The notes: generated by a model not told the origin, from the letters alone. Counted from the first letter of the stretch, positions 45,299 to 54,441 are shown. The stretch: DNA of 60,375 nucleotides from Algoriphagus sp. A40 (GCF_002002735.1 NZ_MUNY01000063.1:1-60375), one strand, 5' to 3'. Numbers and translations are program-made.

Positions 45299-46306
45299 AT
45301 GAACTTATCCTCAAATCTTCAGGCTCAGTTTTTCCATAACCTTAAATCTGCCATACCTTCCTATGCTTCTTTGGTAGATGAAGTTGCCGAAACCCTTAAC
45401 GTAAGTATGGATAGTGCTTACCGGAGGATCCGGGGAGAAAAGCTTTTGGACTTTGAGGAATTGCGGATTCTATGCAAACGCTTCAATGTTTCTCTGGACA
45501 AATTTTTCAGCATGAATTCCAATTCCATCATGTTCCAGGGAATTACAAATTCCTATAAAGAGGACAGTTTTATGGTTTGGATGGAGGATGTTTTGGCCCA
45601 ATTGAATTTGGTCAATAGCTTTAGCCACAAGCATGTCTATTTTTTGGTAAAAGACATGCCCCCTTTCCACCACTATTATCATCCCTACCTGGCAGGATTC
45701 AAGTTCTTTTTTTGGATGAAGTCAATTCTACTGTTTGAAAATTTCAAAAGTTCAAAATTTTCCATCGAAGACAATTACTTTGAAAAGTATCGGGAAATCA
45801 CTCAAAAGATCATAAAAATCTATAACCGGGTACCAACTTCAGAAATCTGGAATGAAGAAGGGCTGAATACCACTCTCCGCCAAATAGAGGTCTACCATGA
45901 AATGGGGCTAATCAAAAATTCGGAGGACACTTTGACTCTTTACAAATGTGTTTTGGAAGTGATTGACCACTTGGAAAAAATGGCGGAAACAGGTAAAAAG
46001 TCAATTTTGGGCCATCCGCCTACAGAGGACAGTGCCGAATACAGGATGTACCTCAATGAAATCGTCCTGGGAGACAATACCTTTATGGCTGAATTGGGTG
46101 AATCCAAAATCACCTACCTCAATCACAGTGTCTTGTATTTCATCGGATCGATGGACAAAAATTTCAATGACTCCATGTTCAAAAATCTTGAAAATCTGAT
46201 GAAAAGATCCACGTTGATCAGTGGAACAGGGGAAAAAGAGAGAAAGCAGTTTTTCAATAAACTCCGCAAAAAGGTAGAAACCAAGCTCCAAATGGTGGAA
46301 GTCTGA
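45299..46306 (+). CDS. Helix-turn-helix transcriptional regulator
   Basis: Protein of 335 residues with an N-terminal HTH of XRE-like type (about 20-65; VDEVAETLNVSMDSAYRRIR, then LRILCKRFNVSLDKFF). The long C-terminal part is helical without a recognised ligand domain, similar to the architecture of many Bacteroidota stand-alone regulators. It precedes the FGE-like lipoprotein gene by 56 bases and might control it. Confidence 0.75.
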   Translation: MNLSSNLQAQFFHNLKSAIPSYASLVDEVAETLNVSMDSAYRRIRGEKLLDFEELRILCKRFNVSLDKFFSMNSNSIMFQGITNSYKEDSFMVWMEDVLAQLNLVNSFSHKHVYFLVKDMPPFHHYYHPYLAGFKFFFWMKSILLFENFKSSKFSIEDNYFEKYREITQKIIKIYNRVPTSEIWNEEGLNTTLRQIEVYHEMGLIKNSEDTLTLYKCVLEVIDHLEKMAETGKKSILGHPPTEDSAEYRMYLNEIVLGDNTFMAELGESKITYLNHSVLYFIGSMDKNFNDSMFKNLENLMKRSTLISGTGEKERKQFFNKLRKKVETKLQMVEV

Positions 46307-46362
46307 GTTAAAGTTGGCGTTCAAGCTTGGCAACAACCTTTATTTTCTCATAAATTGCCTGA

Positions 46363-47475
46363 ATGATATCATTGGCAAAAACAACCTTTTTATTTCTTAT
46401 AACGCTTTCTGCATTTTTGGTCATTTCCTGTAATTCTTCTCAAGAAGCTAAGGAACAAACCACCGAAAACGAAGCCAAAATCAATTTTTCAACTCCGGAA
46501 CCCCCTCAAAAAGAACCCGGAATGGCTTGGATTCCCGGAGGAAAGTTCACTATGGGCACCAATGAGGCCGATGCCTATCCGGCAGAAAAGCCCGCAGTCG
46601 AAGTCGAGGTTTCCGCATTTTGGATGGATACCCACGAAGTCACCAATGCTGAGTTTGCGAAATTTGTGGAAGCGACCGGTTACATCACAGTGGCGGAACG
46701 AAAACCTGATTGGGAAGAACTCAAAAAGCAAGTACCCCCTGGCACACCAAAACCGGATGACTCTGTGCTCGTGCCAGGCTCCATGGTCTTTTCCCCTCCC
46801 CCTTCTGCCGTTCCAACTAATGATATAACCCTATGGTGGAAATGGGTCAATGGAGCCAATTGGAGGCATCCGGATGGACCTGAAAGTTCTATTGAAGGAA
46901 AAGATAATCATCCTGTCGTCCACATTGCTTTTGAGGATGCAGAAACTTATGCCAAATGGGTTGGCAAACGGCTTCCTACAGAGTTTGAATGGGAATTTGC
47001 AGCTCGAGGAGGTGTAAATGGAAAGCGCTTTGCTTGGGGGGATGAACTCCATCCCAGCGGACAGTACTTGGCAAATACCTTCCAGGGAGTTTTCCCTCAC
47101 CAAAATGAAGGAACAGATGGATTCATTGGGTCATCTCCGGTTGCCACATTCGCTCCCAATTCCTTTGGCTTATACGATATGATCGGAAATGTCTGGGAAC
47201 TCACCAATGATTGGTACGACTTTTTGAAATTGGCCAGGATTGCCGGTCAGGCTCCAAAGCTGGATGCGGGAATGAATCCCTGCTACAATCCGGATAATCC
47301 TTATGCAATGGAGCACGTCATCAAAGGCGGCTCCTTCCTTTGTGCTGAAAATTATTGTGTCAACTATAGGCCTTCGGCAAGACAGGGAACATCATTCGAT
47401 TCGGGTACCTCCAATGTGGGGTTCAGATTGGTTAAAGATCCTGAAAGAGGAGTGGCAATTCGCAGTGGGCAGTGA
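46363..47475 (+). CDS. Formylglycine-generating-enzyme-like lipoprotein
   Basis: Protein of 370 residues with a lipoprotein signal (lipobox LVISC, Cys23). The SUMF1/FGE domain fills the rest: IPGGKFTMGTNEADAYPAE, WMDTHEVTNAEFAKFV, VWELTNDWYD, and KGGSFLCAENYCVNYRPSAR near the end. Cys327 and Cys332 are five residues apart, like the copper-binding catalytic pair of true formylglycine-generating enzymes, which convert a sulfatase Cys to formylglycine. Proteins that only share the fold often lack this pair. Export as a lipoprotein would put it with periplasmic sulfatases; none is present in the window. The last codons and stop lie in a repeat (47463-47668). Confidence 0.82.
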   Translation: MISLAKTTFLFLITLSAFLVISCNSSQEAKEQTTENEAKINFSTPEPPQKEPGMAWIPGGKFTMGTNEADAYPAEKPAVEVEVSAFWMDTHEVTNAEFAKFVEATGYITVAERKPDWEELKKQVPPGTPKPDDSVLVPGSMVFSPPPSAVPTNDITLWWKWVNGANWRHPDGPESSIEGKDNHPVVHIAFEDAETYAKWVGKRLPTEFEWEFAARGGVNGKRFAWGDELHPSGQYLANTFQGVFPHQNEGTDGFIGSSPVATFAPNSFGLYDMIGNVWELTNDWYDFLKLARIAGQAPKLDAGMNPCYNPDNPYAMEHVIKGGSFLCAENYCVNYRPSARQGTSFDSGTSNVGFRLVKDPERGVAIRSGQ

Positions 47476-47668
47476 TCAGTAAGCAGAGGGCAGTAAGCAG
47501 TGTTCATTCACAGTTTTCAGTCGCAGGATTCAGTGATCGGTGATCGGTCACAGCAATCAGAAAGTAAGTGGTGAGTTGTGATCTGTTTACATACCGCTTA
47601 CTAATTACTACTTATCACTCACCTCCTACTTACTGCGACTGCAAACTGAACACTGATCACTGAACACT
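47463..47668. repeat. Long degenerate palindromic repeat region
   Basis: Dense variants of CAGTGATCAGT, GTAAGCAG and CAGTCGCAG fill the left half; the right half carries their reverse complements (ACTGATCACTG, CTGCGACTG, CGCTTACT). The left edge supplies the C-terminus and stop of the FGE-like gene, and the right edge reaches almost to the ribE stop. Likely an extended hairpin-forming element between convergent genes. Confidence 0.65.
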
Positions 47669-48257
47669 AAACATATCCTTTGATCATCCGTGCGATGTAT
47701 TTTCCCACAATGTCAAATTCCAGATTGACCAAATCACCTGACTGAAGTTGGTGAAAATTGGTATGCTCATAGGTATAGGGAATGATCGCGACCGAAAACC
47801 TGCCCGGACCAGAATTGAAGCAGGTTAAACTTGTTCCATTGACTGTAATGGAACCTTTTTCGACGGTGACATTGGCTAAATTCTGATCGTATTCAAAATC
47901 AAAAACCCAGGATCCGTTTTCATCTGAAATCCGCTTAACAACTCCAGTCTGATCCACATGGCCCTGAACGATATGTCCGTCAAATCTTCCGTTTGCTGGC
48001 ATACAACGCTCAAGGTTCACCTTCTTACCGACACTCCAGCCAGAAAGATTGGTTTTTTGGAGGGTTTCATCAATGGCGGTCACCTGATAAGTATCCTGTT
48101 CCACAGCCACGACAGTGAGGCAAACCCCATCATGAGAAAGTGATTGGTCGATTTTGAGTTCTGTGGTAATTTTTGAACTGAGGAAAAAATGCACATTACT
48201 GCCTTCCCGGACTATTTTTTCGATGATTCCAAAGGACTCGATGATACCTGTAAACAT
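47667..48257 (-). CDS. ribE: Riboflavin synthase alpha chain
   Basis: Converts two 6,7-dimethyl-8-ribityllumazine to riboflavin. The 196-residue protein has the invariant start MFTGIIESFGII and two lumazine-binding repeats, seen as SHDGVCLTVV and ITVNGTSLTC. The other riboflavin genes are not nearby, which is common in this phylum. Confidence 0.95.
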   Translation of the reverse strand: MFTGIIESFGIIEKIVREGSNVHFFLSSKITTELKIDQSLSHDGVCLTVVAVEQDTYQVTAIDETLQKTNLSGWSVGKKVNLERCMPANGRFDGHIVQGHVDQTGVVKRISDENGSWVFDFEYDQNLANVTVEKGSITVNGTSLTCFNSGPGRFSVAIIPYTYEHTNFHQLQSGDLVNLEFDIVGKYIARMIKGYV

Positions 48258-48337
48258 GACTGAAAATTAAACTTCGATAGATCAAAGGAATAAGCAAAAA
48301 TTGCCTTTCCGGGTTCAAAGTAAGGCAAATATTCATT

Positions 48338-48345
48338 TATCTTCG
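48338..48345 (+). promoter_or_regulatory. Putative -7 promoter box for pcm
   Basis: TATCTTCG fits TAnnTTnG, 20 bases before the pcm ATG. No clear -33 element. Confidence 0.38.
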
Positions 48346-48364
48346 AACACCAAACCCACCCGGC

Positions 48365-49021
48365 ATGCTTAAACTTGAAGATACTTACCTGCACAAAGGA
48401 AAACGCCGCGCACTTGTGGCTGAGCTCCGGGCAAAAGGTATCAAAAGCGAAAGGGTGTTGGATGCAATCAACAACCTTCCCCGTCACTTTTTCTTTGACA
48501 CGGCATTGATTTCCCATGCTTACGAGGACAAGGCCTTTCCTATCGGAGAGGGACAGACGATCTCACAACCTTATACCGTTGCGTTTCAAACCGAACTCCT
48601 GGATGTGAAACCCGGTGACAAAATCCTGGAAATCGGAACTGGGTCAGGCTATCAGGGCAGTATTCTGCATCTTTTGGGAGCTGAAGTTTACACCATTGAA
48701 TACCAAAAGAAGCTGTTCGAAGGAACGCAGCGGTTTCTGAAAAGACTCGGAATTGAAATGCACCTTTTCTTTGGTGACGGAACTGGAGGATTGCCTCAAT
48801 TTGCACCTTATGACAAAATCATCGTCACGGCAGGTGCACCGGTGGTTCCGGAGGCATTGATCCAGCAATTGAAAATCGGTGGAATTCTGGTGATTCCAGT
48901 AGGCGACAGAAAGCGACAAGCCATGGTGAAAATCACCAAAAAGAATGCAAAAGAAATCCTCAGGGAAGAATTCGATGGATTTGCTTTTGTACCGCTGTTG
49001 GGAAAAGAAGGCTGGAAATAA
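48365..49021 (+). CDS. pcm: Protein-L-isoaspartate O-methyltransferase
   Basis: Repairs isoaspartyl residues using S-adenosylmethionine, 218 residues. The SAM-binding motif LEIGTGSGYQGSIL (about 84-97), the substrate region PIGEGQTISQPYTVAFQTEL (about 59-78) and the VTAGAP block are those of PCMT. Cytosolic. Divergent from ribE. Confidence 0.93.
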   Translation: MLKLEDTYLHKGKRRALVAELRAKGIKSERVLDAINNLPRHFFFDTALISHAYEDKAFPIGEGQTISQPYTVAFQTELLDVKPGDKILEIGTGSGYQGSILHLLGAEVYTIEYQKKLFEGTQRFLKRLGIEMHLFFGDGTGGLPQFAPYDKIIVTAGAPVVPEALIQQLKIGGILVIPVGDRKRQAMVKITKKNAKEILREEFDGFAFVPLLGKEGWK

Positions 49022-49037
49022 GACTTTTGGAGTTTGG

Positions 49038-49067
49038 GATTTCGGATGTCGGATTTCGGATTTTCGA
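49038..49067. repeat. Short direct repeat GATTTCGGATGTC
   Basis: GATTTCGGAT, GTCGGATTTCGGA and TTTTCG repeat imperfectly within 30 bases just after pcm. One of several degenerate intergenic repeat types in the window. Confidence 0.5.
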
Positions 49068-49164
49068 TTGAAAGCACCTCCAAACTCTAGGAATCAATGA
49101 TGTAAGAAACCAGAATAAAATTCGGATTAAAATTTTCCATGTGATCCAAACAAAATTTTATTTC

Positions 49165-49172
49165 TATTTTTG
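49165..49172 (+). promoter_or_regulatory. Putative -7 promoter box for the thioesterase gene
   Basis: TATTTTTG fits TAnnTTTG, 16 bases before the ATG at 49188. No clear -33 element. Confidence 0.38.
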
Positions 49173-49187
49173 TTCAAAATCAGATTT

Positions 49188-49715
49188 ATGGCAAAGCAAA
49201 AGTTCGCAAAGGAATCTGTCACCATCATGACAGAAATGGTTCTTCCCAACGATACCAATACTCTAAACAACCTCATGGGAGGCCGTCTGATGCACTGGAT
49301 GGATATTTCGGCTGCAATTGCTGCGCAAAAACACTGCAATCGCATCGTAGTCACCGCCTCCGCCGACAGTATTTCTTTCAAGCAACCCATCAATTTGGGA
49401 AATGTGGTCACACTCAGATCCCAGGTGACCCGCTCTTTCAACTCTTCCATGGAGGTTTTCATCGAAGTGACAGCTGAGGATATTCCCGCCAGAAAGAAAA
49501 TCATGACCCACCGGGCTTTTTTCACTTTTGTGGCGGTGGATCTAAATGGAAGACCCATCGAAATCCCTGAACTTGTCCCCGAGACTCCTGAAGAAACCGA
49601 ACTTTTCGAAGGTGCTCTTAGAAGAAGACAGCTTCGCTTGGTTTTGGCTAAGCGCATGAAACCTGAGGATGCGGTCGAACTGAAATCGATTTTCAACCTG
49701 GACGATAAGGGTTGA
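49188..49715 (+). CDS. Acyl-CoA thioesterase (hotdog, YciA/BFIT-like)
   Basis: Hotdog-fold thioesterase of 175 residues. The helix segment NDTNTLNNLMGGRLMHWMDI holds the conserved GG-x-L-M motif, followed by VVTASADSISFKQPINLGN. It would hydrolyse acyl-CoA in the cytosol. ATG at 49188 preferred to a TTG six codons upstream since a -7 box lies over the latter. Confidence 0.88.
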   Translation: MAKQKFAKESVTIMTEMVLPNDTNTLNNLMGGRLMHWMDISAAIAAQKHCNRIVVTASADSISFKQPINLGNVVTLRSQVTRSFNSSMEVFIEVTAEDIPARKKIMTHRAFFTFVAVDLNGRPIEIPELVPETPEETELFEGALRRRQLRLVLAKRMKPEDAVELKSIFNLDDKG

Positions 49716-49749
49716 TGGATGTGGTTTGAAATTTGAAATTAGCTGCAGT

Positions 49750-49774
49750 AGTCTGTCGACTGTGGACCGTTGAC
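49750..49774. repeat. Single arm of the copA palindromic repeat family
   Basis: Matches the right arm inside copA (11064-11088) at 20 of 25 positions, ending in the shared GACCGTTGAC. It lies in the spacer between the thioesterase and the next gene. Confidence 0.65.
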
Positions 49775-49878
49775 CATTCCCAAATAGGATTATTCACCAT
49801 TTCCATCATTCCAGATATTCCTATTTCATTTATCACTTCAAACTTGGCCTTACGGCAATTTTTACCCAATTTCCAGCC

Positions 49879-50511
49879 ATGGAAAATTTTAGTCTTGCCG
49901 AACTCAAATCCCTGATCGAAGAGGAAATTTACCTGATTCCGGAAGACCGGGAAGCGATTTTGGCGCAGATGGAGGGCAATTCTTCTTTGTCTCCAAAAAC
50001 CAAACCATCCGATCCCGTTCGAATTGAAATCAGAGAAATTAACTCTGAAGTTGCAGTTCCTGTTCAATTACATGAACCAAAGCCTGAACCTCAGGTTGTT
50101 GTCGAAGAATCTTTTTCTGAGCCGATTCCTATCCGTGGCAATTTCTCCAAAGGAGTTTTGATCCTTCACGAAGAGACCCAACTCAGTGCCGAGGTGATGG
50201 AAATGCTGGTCAAAATGATCAATGCCTGCGGTCACTCGATGAACGAGGTGGGCTTGGTCGCCTCTGAAAATCTTGAAGGACGCTCGATGGAAGAATTCCA
50301 AAGCCTAAATGCACATACTGTTCTTAAATTCGGAAGGATCAGCCATCCCATCAATGCCGTCCCTGCACGACTCTATGAGGTCTATTCTGAAAATGAAACC
50401 GAATATCTTTTTGCTGATTCTCTGAGCATGATCGGTGAGGATGTCAACCTAAAAAAGAAACTTTGGACCTCACTGCAGGTTCTATTTAACCTCTCCTCTT
50501 CCAAAAAATGA
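49879..50511 (+). CDS. Hypothetical protein, first gene of an unknown operon
   Basis: Protein of 210 residues, no signal peptide. A short N-terminal helix region is followed by a Pro/Glu-rich linker and a compact C-terminal domain starting around GVLILHEETQLSAEVMEML, with HTVLKFG and ARLYEVYS. The overall layout is reminiscent of small adaptor or clamp-loader-accessory proteins, but no family is recognised. Its last 4 bases overlap the start of the DUF3817 gene. Confidence 0.65.
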   Translation: MENFSLAELKSLIEEEIYLIPEDREAILAQMEGNSSLSPKTKPSDPVRIEIREINSEVAVPVQLHEPKPEPQVVVEESFSEPIPIRGNFSKGVLILHEETQLSAEVMEMLVKMINACGHSMNEVGLVASENLEGRSMEEFQSLNAHTVLKFGRISHPINAVPARLYEVYSENETEYLFADSLSMIGEDVNLKKKLWTSLQVLFNLSSSKK

Positions 50512-50819
50512 ACGCCGAACAAACCAAATGGGCCAGACGATTTAAATGGATCAGCCTGATCGAAGGACTCTCTTTTTTGATCCTGCTTGGAATAGCCATG
50601 CCTTTGAAATACATGTTTGATACCCCGATTGCGGTCACTTATGTCGGCTGGGTGCACGGGATTCTGTTTATCCTCTATATCTACACGGTTTTTCCTACCT
50701 CCCAAAAGTTGAAATGGGAATTTAGCAGAACTTTTTTCGCACTCATTGCCTCTATCCTGCCATTTGGTCCGTTTATTTTCGACAGAAACCTGAAGAAAAA
50801 TCAACACGTGGATTTATAA
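50508..50819 (+). CDS. DUF3817 membrane protein
   Basis: Inner-membrane protein of 103 residues with three hydrophobic helices and the DUF3817 pattern (KWISLIEGLSFLILLGIAMP, VGWVHGILFILYIYTVF). Function of the family is unknown. Overlaps the previous gene by 4 bases and is 3 bases ahead of the next. Confidence 0.85.
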   Translation: MNAEQTKWARRFKWISLIEGLSFLILLGIAMPLKYMFDTPIAVTYVGWVHGILFILYIYTVFPTSQKLKWEFSRTFFALIASILPFGPFIFDRNLKKNQHVDL

Positions 50820-50822
50820 ACC

Positions 50823-51842
50823 ATGGCCCTGATCAGCAGAAAAAAGCTCATTTACCAAATCAGTCCGGTACTGAGGCGCTACCTGATCAAATATTCTCGG
50901 GAAGTAGATATCCCTATCCATTATCACGAACTGCTGAGATACACCAGTTCCATTGCCCTGTATGATTCCAAGGAGCAGGACACGCTTTGGGAGACGGTGT
51001 TCTATGCCGAAAGTGACCGGGAGGAAATCCACCTCAATGTCAAAAAAATCTACGCTTTGCTCAAAGCCGGCGGTGACATGAGTGTGATGGAACATCTCTT
51101 CATCGACCGGATTGATCTCTGCATCTATGGTAATACCCAGCCTTTTCGGGTTCGAATCGTCAACCGGATCAACGATAACTTCGACTATTTCTACATCAAA
51201 AACGCCGATGCTTCCCGGGTTTATGGACTGGAATTGGAGCACCTCCTCTCCCCTAACAGGATCAGTTATCTAGTGCATCAAAACACTTTGATTGAGGAGC
51301 ATATTGCAGGGATTCCAGGGGAAAAATTCATGAAACTCCACATGGAGGATCCTCATCTCAATCCTATCCGATTGGCAAAGGAATTTGTCAAATTCAACGA
51401 GCGCTGCTTTGTTCGCCTCCTTGGCGACATGCATTCTTCCAATTTTGTAATTGACGTTACGCCTGATTTTGAGGAAACCCATTATCGGATCCGGGCCATT
51501 GATTTTGACCAGCAGGCCTATGAAGGAAAAAAATCCATCTACCTACCCCAATACTTCAAAGAAAACAATGTGCTAATTCAGCTGGGAATGAAATACATCA
51601 CTCCTGAGTCCATGCGCCAATATCAGCGCGAAGAGCGGGCTTTAATCACCACCCGGCTCCGTTCCTCTCACAAAGAAATCGAAGATATCCTCCGCTGCAT
51701 GGAGCATGACCGGCTTTCTCCAGATGAAAATGTAGAGAGTCTGAAAACTGAATTGGCCAAACATTACAGAAATCACGCTTTTATGGCCTGTCGAAACATG
51801 GGTGAAATCCTGCGTCTAAGTCTTCACCAAGTGTTAAAATAA
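50823..51842 (+). CDS. Kinase/APH-fold-like protein of unknown function
   Basis: Protein of 339 residues. It has a kinase-like active-site order: a possible nucleotide Lys (FYIKNADA, Lys126), an acidic helix residue (LIEEH, Glu158-159), the catalytic-loop-like GDMHSSNFVID (201-211) and a metal-site-like IDFDQ (226-230). This is the pattern of APH/RIO-type kinase folds (H-x-D-x-x-x-x-N and D-F-D), though Gly-rich loop residues are not evident. It could phosphorylate a protein or small molecule, or be a pseudokinase. Third gene of a tightly spaced unit. Confidence 0.6.
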   Translation: MALISRKKLIYQISPVLRRYLIKYSREVDIPIHYHELLRYTSSIALYDSKEQDTLWETVFYAESDREEIHLNVKKIYALLKAGGDMSVMEHLFIDRIDLCIYGNTQPFRVRIVNRINDNFDYFYIKNADASRVYGLELEHLLSPNRISYLVHQNTLIEEHIAGIPGEKFMKLHMEDPHLNPIRLAKEFVKFNERCFVRLLGDMHSSNFVIDVTPDFEETHYRIRAIDFDQQAYEGKKSIYLPQYFKENNVLIQLGMKYITPESMRQYQREERALITTRLRSSHKEIEDILRCMEHDRLSPDENVESLKTELAKHYRNHAFMACRNMGEILRLSLHQVLK

Positions 51843-51994
51843 AGTCCCATCTGAACGGTTTTAGCGGAACTTTCTCCTTACCGAAGACAAAAAAAACTTT
51901 TATATTCAAGGATTATATCCTGCGAAAATTCGGTTCCCAATCCTGTTTTCAACTTTTCCAATGCAATCTACCCGACTAAACTTGCTTACACTTC

Positions 51995-52876
51995 ATGGCT
52001 CAATACAAAAAATCCTTTGAAAAATTTGAGTGGCTGGACTTGGAGAAGCCCAAATCAAAAGAGCTAATTGAACTTACCCTTCCCTACAAAATTGATTTAA
52101 ACCTTTTGGACGATGCCTTGGAAAACGGCCACCTTCCAAAACTTGAAAAACACGGTGATTTCACCTTTATCATTTTAAGGGCATATTCTGCTGAACCCCA
52201 CCATAATTACAACTCCGTTCCCAAACTCACCAATAAGATTGCCTTTCTTTTCAATGAGAATCACTTGATCACCATTCATCAGAAGCCTTTTGAGTTTTTG
52301 GAAAAGTTCAAAGAGGAGGAATATGAAGAATCTGAGGCCTTGGTACTTGCCATTATTTTGAAAATGCTTCAAACTTTCGAAGCCCCGGTAAACTGGCTGA
52401 GTGACAAAATGGATGAGAATGAAAAAGAAATCTTCCTGAACAAGCATGGAAAAATCTCCATTGAACATTTGTATTACCAAAAAGCCAAAGCACGGATTTG
52501 CCGAAAATTGCTTCAGCTTACTCAAAATGTGCTAAATCAAATTGGCGTAAAAGACGCCTATATTTCTTCCCTTCAGGACATTAAGGAATCCACCGTCAAT
52601 TACATGTTGCATTTTGATGAGGTGATCGAAGATGCCCATGCTATTCTCAACACGCATATTTCTCTCACTGCCCAAAAAAGCAATGAAGTCATGAAACTCC
52701 TCACCATATTTTCCGCATTTTTTCTGCCTCTAACTTTTATTGTAGGAGTTTACGGGATGAATTTTGAACACATGCCCGAACTGGAGTGGAAATACGGATA
52801 CTACATGACCTGGGCAGTCATGGTGGGAATTTCAGCGATTATTTTCGCCTGGTTTAAGCGTAAGAAATTTGTTTGA
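51995..52876 (+). CDS. corA: CorA-family magnesium/metal transporter
   Basis: Protein of 293 residues with a large cytosolic N-terminal part and two C-terminal transmembrane helices (LTIFSAFFLPLTFIVGVYGM..., then the last ~20 residues). The pore signature YGMNF (around 256-260) separates the helices; a charged tail RKKFV follows. Imports Mg2+, Co2+ or Ni2+ as a pentamer. Start is taken at the ATG following an AT-rich leader. Confidence 0.92.
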   Translation: MAQYKKSFEKFEWLDLEKPKSKELIELTLPYKIDLNLLDDALENGHLPKLEKHGDFTFIILRAYSAEPHHNYNSVPKLTNKIAFLFNENHLITIHQKPFEFLEKFKEEEYEESEALVLAIILKMLQTFEAPVNWLSDKMDENEKEIFLNKHGKISIEHLYYQKAKARICRKLLQLTQNVLNQIGVKDAYISSLQDIKESTVNYMLHFDEVIEDAHAILNTHISLTAQKSNEVMKLLTIFSAFFLPLTFIVGVYGMNFEHMPELEWKYGYYMTWAVMVGISAIIFAWFKRKKFV

Positions 52877-52987
52877 GTGCAGGAAATTGAAAGATTGGGG
52901 ATCAGTTTACTGACAGTTTTCAGCCAATATTTCCAGTAGTTAGCATTTACCAATATCTTTTTAATACGAACCGAAAACCCTTAAAAT

Positions 52988-53674
52988 ATGCCTTCAACTC
53001 TTGATAATCCGGTCTGGAATGCCCTGAATTCGGGAAGTGACAAGCATTCGGAGGGAAATGGTCGGGTCAGATACATGCATCGGGACAAAGGCCTTTTTGT
53101 TGGATTTCGATCTTACTCGGAAGAAGAGTGGAATGACCTTGAAAAATGGCTTCCCAATGGCAGCCCAATCATACTTTTTACTCCGGGAGAAATCACAATT
53201 CCAAAAATCTGGGATTTGAAAATGCAAAGAGCAATTGCACAAATGGTCTACGAATCAACCGAAATGCCTGCTCGTAAAGAAAACCCACGAGCAATTCATT
53301 TAGGAGAAAAAGATATTCCTGCGATGCTTGCCCTCACGTCTTTGACCAATCCTGGACCGTTTTTTTCCAAAACCATTGAGCTGGGCTATTTTGAGGGAAT
53401 TTTTGTGGGGGGAAATTTGGCATCAATGACTGGGCAGCGGCTTCATCCTGACCCTTATGTGGAGGTCAGCGCGGTCTGTACTCATCCGGATTACCTTGGA
53501 AATGGCTTTGCCGCAGAGTTGGTTCGCAATCAAATCCGAAGGATTTTGGGAGAATCCAAAATCCCTTTTCTGCATGTTTACCCGGATAATTTTGGTGCTA
53601 TCCGATTGTATGAGAAATTGGGCTTTCGCCTGCGAAAGGAAATGAGGGTTTATTTTTTGGAGAAAAACAGTTAA
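52988..53674 (+). CDS. GNAT-family N-acetyltransferase
   Basis: Protein of 228 residues with a C-terminal GNAT domain. Motif A reads AVCTHPDYLGNGFAAELV (about 162-179), giving the acetyl-CoA pyrophosphate loop; IRLYEKLGF forms the late motif B. The N-terminal half is a less conserved GNAT-like half. Substrate unknown. Confidence 0.88.
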   Translation: MPSTLDNPVWNALNSGSDKHSEGNGRVRYMHRDKGLFVGFRSYSEEEWNDLEKWLPNGSPIILFTPGEITIPKIWDLKMQRAIAQMVYESTEMPARKENPRAIHLGEKDIPAMLALTSLTNPGPFFSKTIELGYFEGIFVGGNLASMTGQRLHPDPYVEVSAVCTHPDYLGNGFAAELVRNQIRRILGESKIPFLHVYPDNFGAIRLYEKLGFRLRKEMRVYFLEKNS

Positions 53675-53704
53675 ACACAATTTTTCAATCTTCAATCCGG
53701 ATAA

Positions 53705-54352
53705 TCAAAAGCTGACAACCAAATCAAGTTCGGGAAAATCCAAAACCTTCCCCTGCCTCCCCCCATCAAACTCCAAAACCAAACCTGCCTTTTCGGCTGA
53801 TTCAAACCGAACTTGAGGATGACCCTGAATGCGTCTGACAAAATCAGATTTCAACTCCGGCTCTGGAATCTGAAAAGTGGCTTTGGTCAGTTTTCGAATT
53901 CCGTTTGGATGATCCAATGGTTCGGAATAGACAGTTTTTGGTCCTTTGAATGGACCACGAAAAGTCCAAGGCAAGTCGGGATTTTCCCGGTTTGGCAAAA
54001 TCTCAAAACTCTTTCCCTCAGGAAAATAAACCGGTTGGTAGAATTCACAATCCTTGAAAACCGAATCTGAACTTTCGGTATTTTCCAATCCAATCCCAAA
54101 CCGTGAAAATCCAGACTCCATAAACCTCACCCGCTCAGTCAGGCTTATTTTTCGGATCAGTTCGGTTTCCAACTCCACCGGATCATTTTCCCAGATGATT
54201 TCCAAAAAGAAATTCTCAAAGTAGAACTTTCTGTTCCGCGTGCCCTGTCCCGGATGAACCCGGTGGCTTCCTTCCAAAAATCCTGACTTTATCAATCGCT
54301 TGGCTTCATTTCCCTGATTCCGGGACGCTATGAAAATATGGTCGATAAGCAT
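53705..54352 (-). CDS. VOC-superfamily (glyoxalase-like) protein
   Basis: Protein of 215 residues beginning LIDHIFIASRNQGNEAKRL, the first beta-alpha unit of vicinal-oxygen-chelate folds. A metal His near residue 4 and a Glu near 52 (FLEIIWEND) are in place, but further ligands are not clear, and a long central insertion is present. Activity unknown. Confidence 0.7.
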   Translation of the reverse strand: MLIDHIFIASRNQGNEAKRLIKSGFLEGSHRVHPGQGTRNRKFYFENFFLEIIWENDPVELETELIRKISLTERVRFMESGFSRFGIGLENTESSDSVFKDCEFYQPVYFPEGKSFEILPNRENPDLPWTFRGPFKGPKTVYSEPLDHPNGIRKLTKATFQIPEPELKSDFVRRIQGHPQVRFESAEKAGLVLEFDGGRQGKVLDFPELDLVVSF

Positions 54353-54441
54353 AAGACAAAGATTGGCCTAATCCTGAAAAGGTTTTGGATTTTTTTCAAT
54401 CCTTCATGCAACCTGCTGCCCCTTTTTCCCATCCCTAGACC

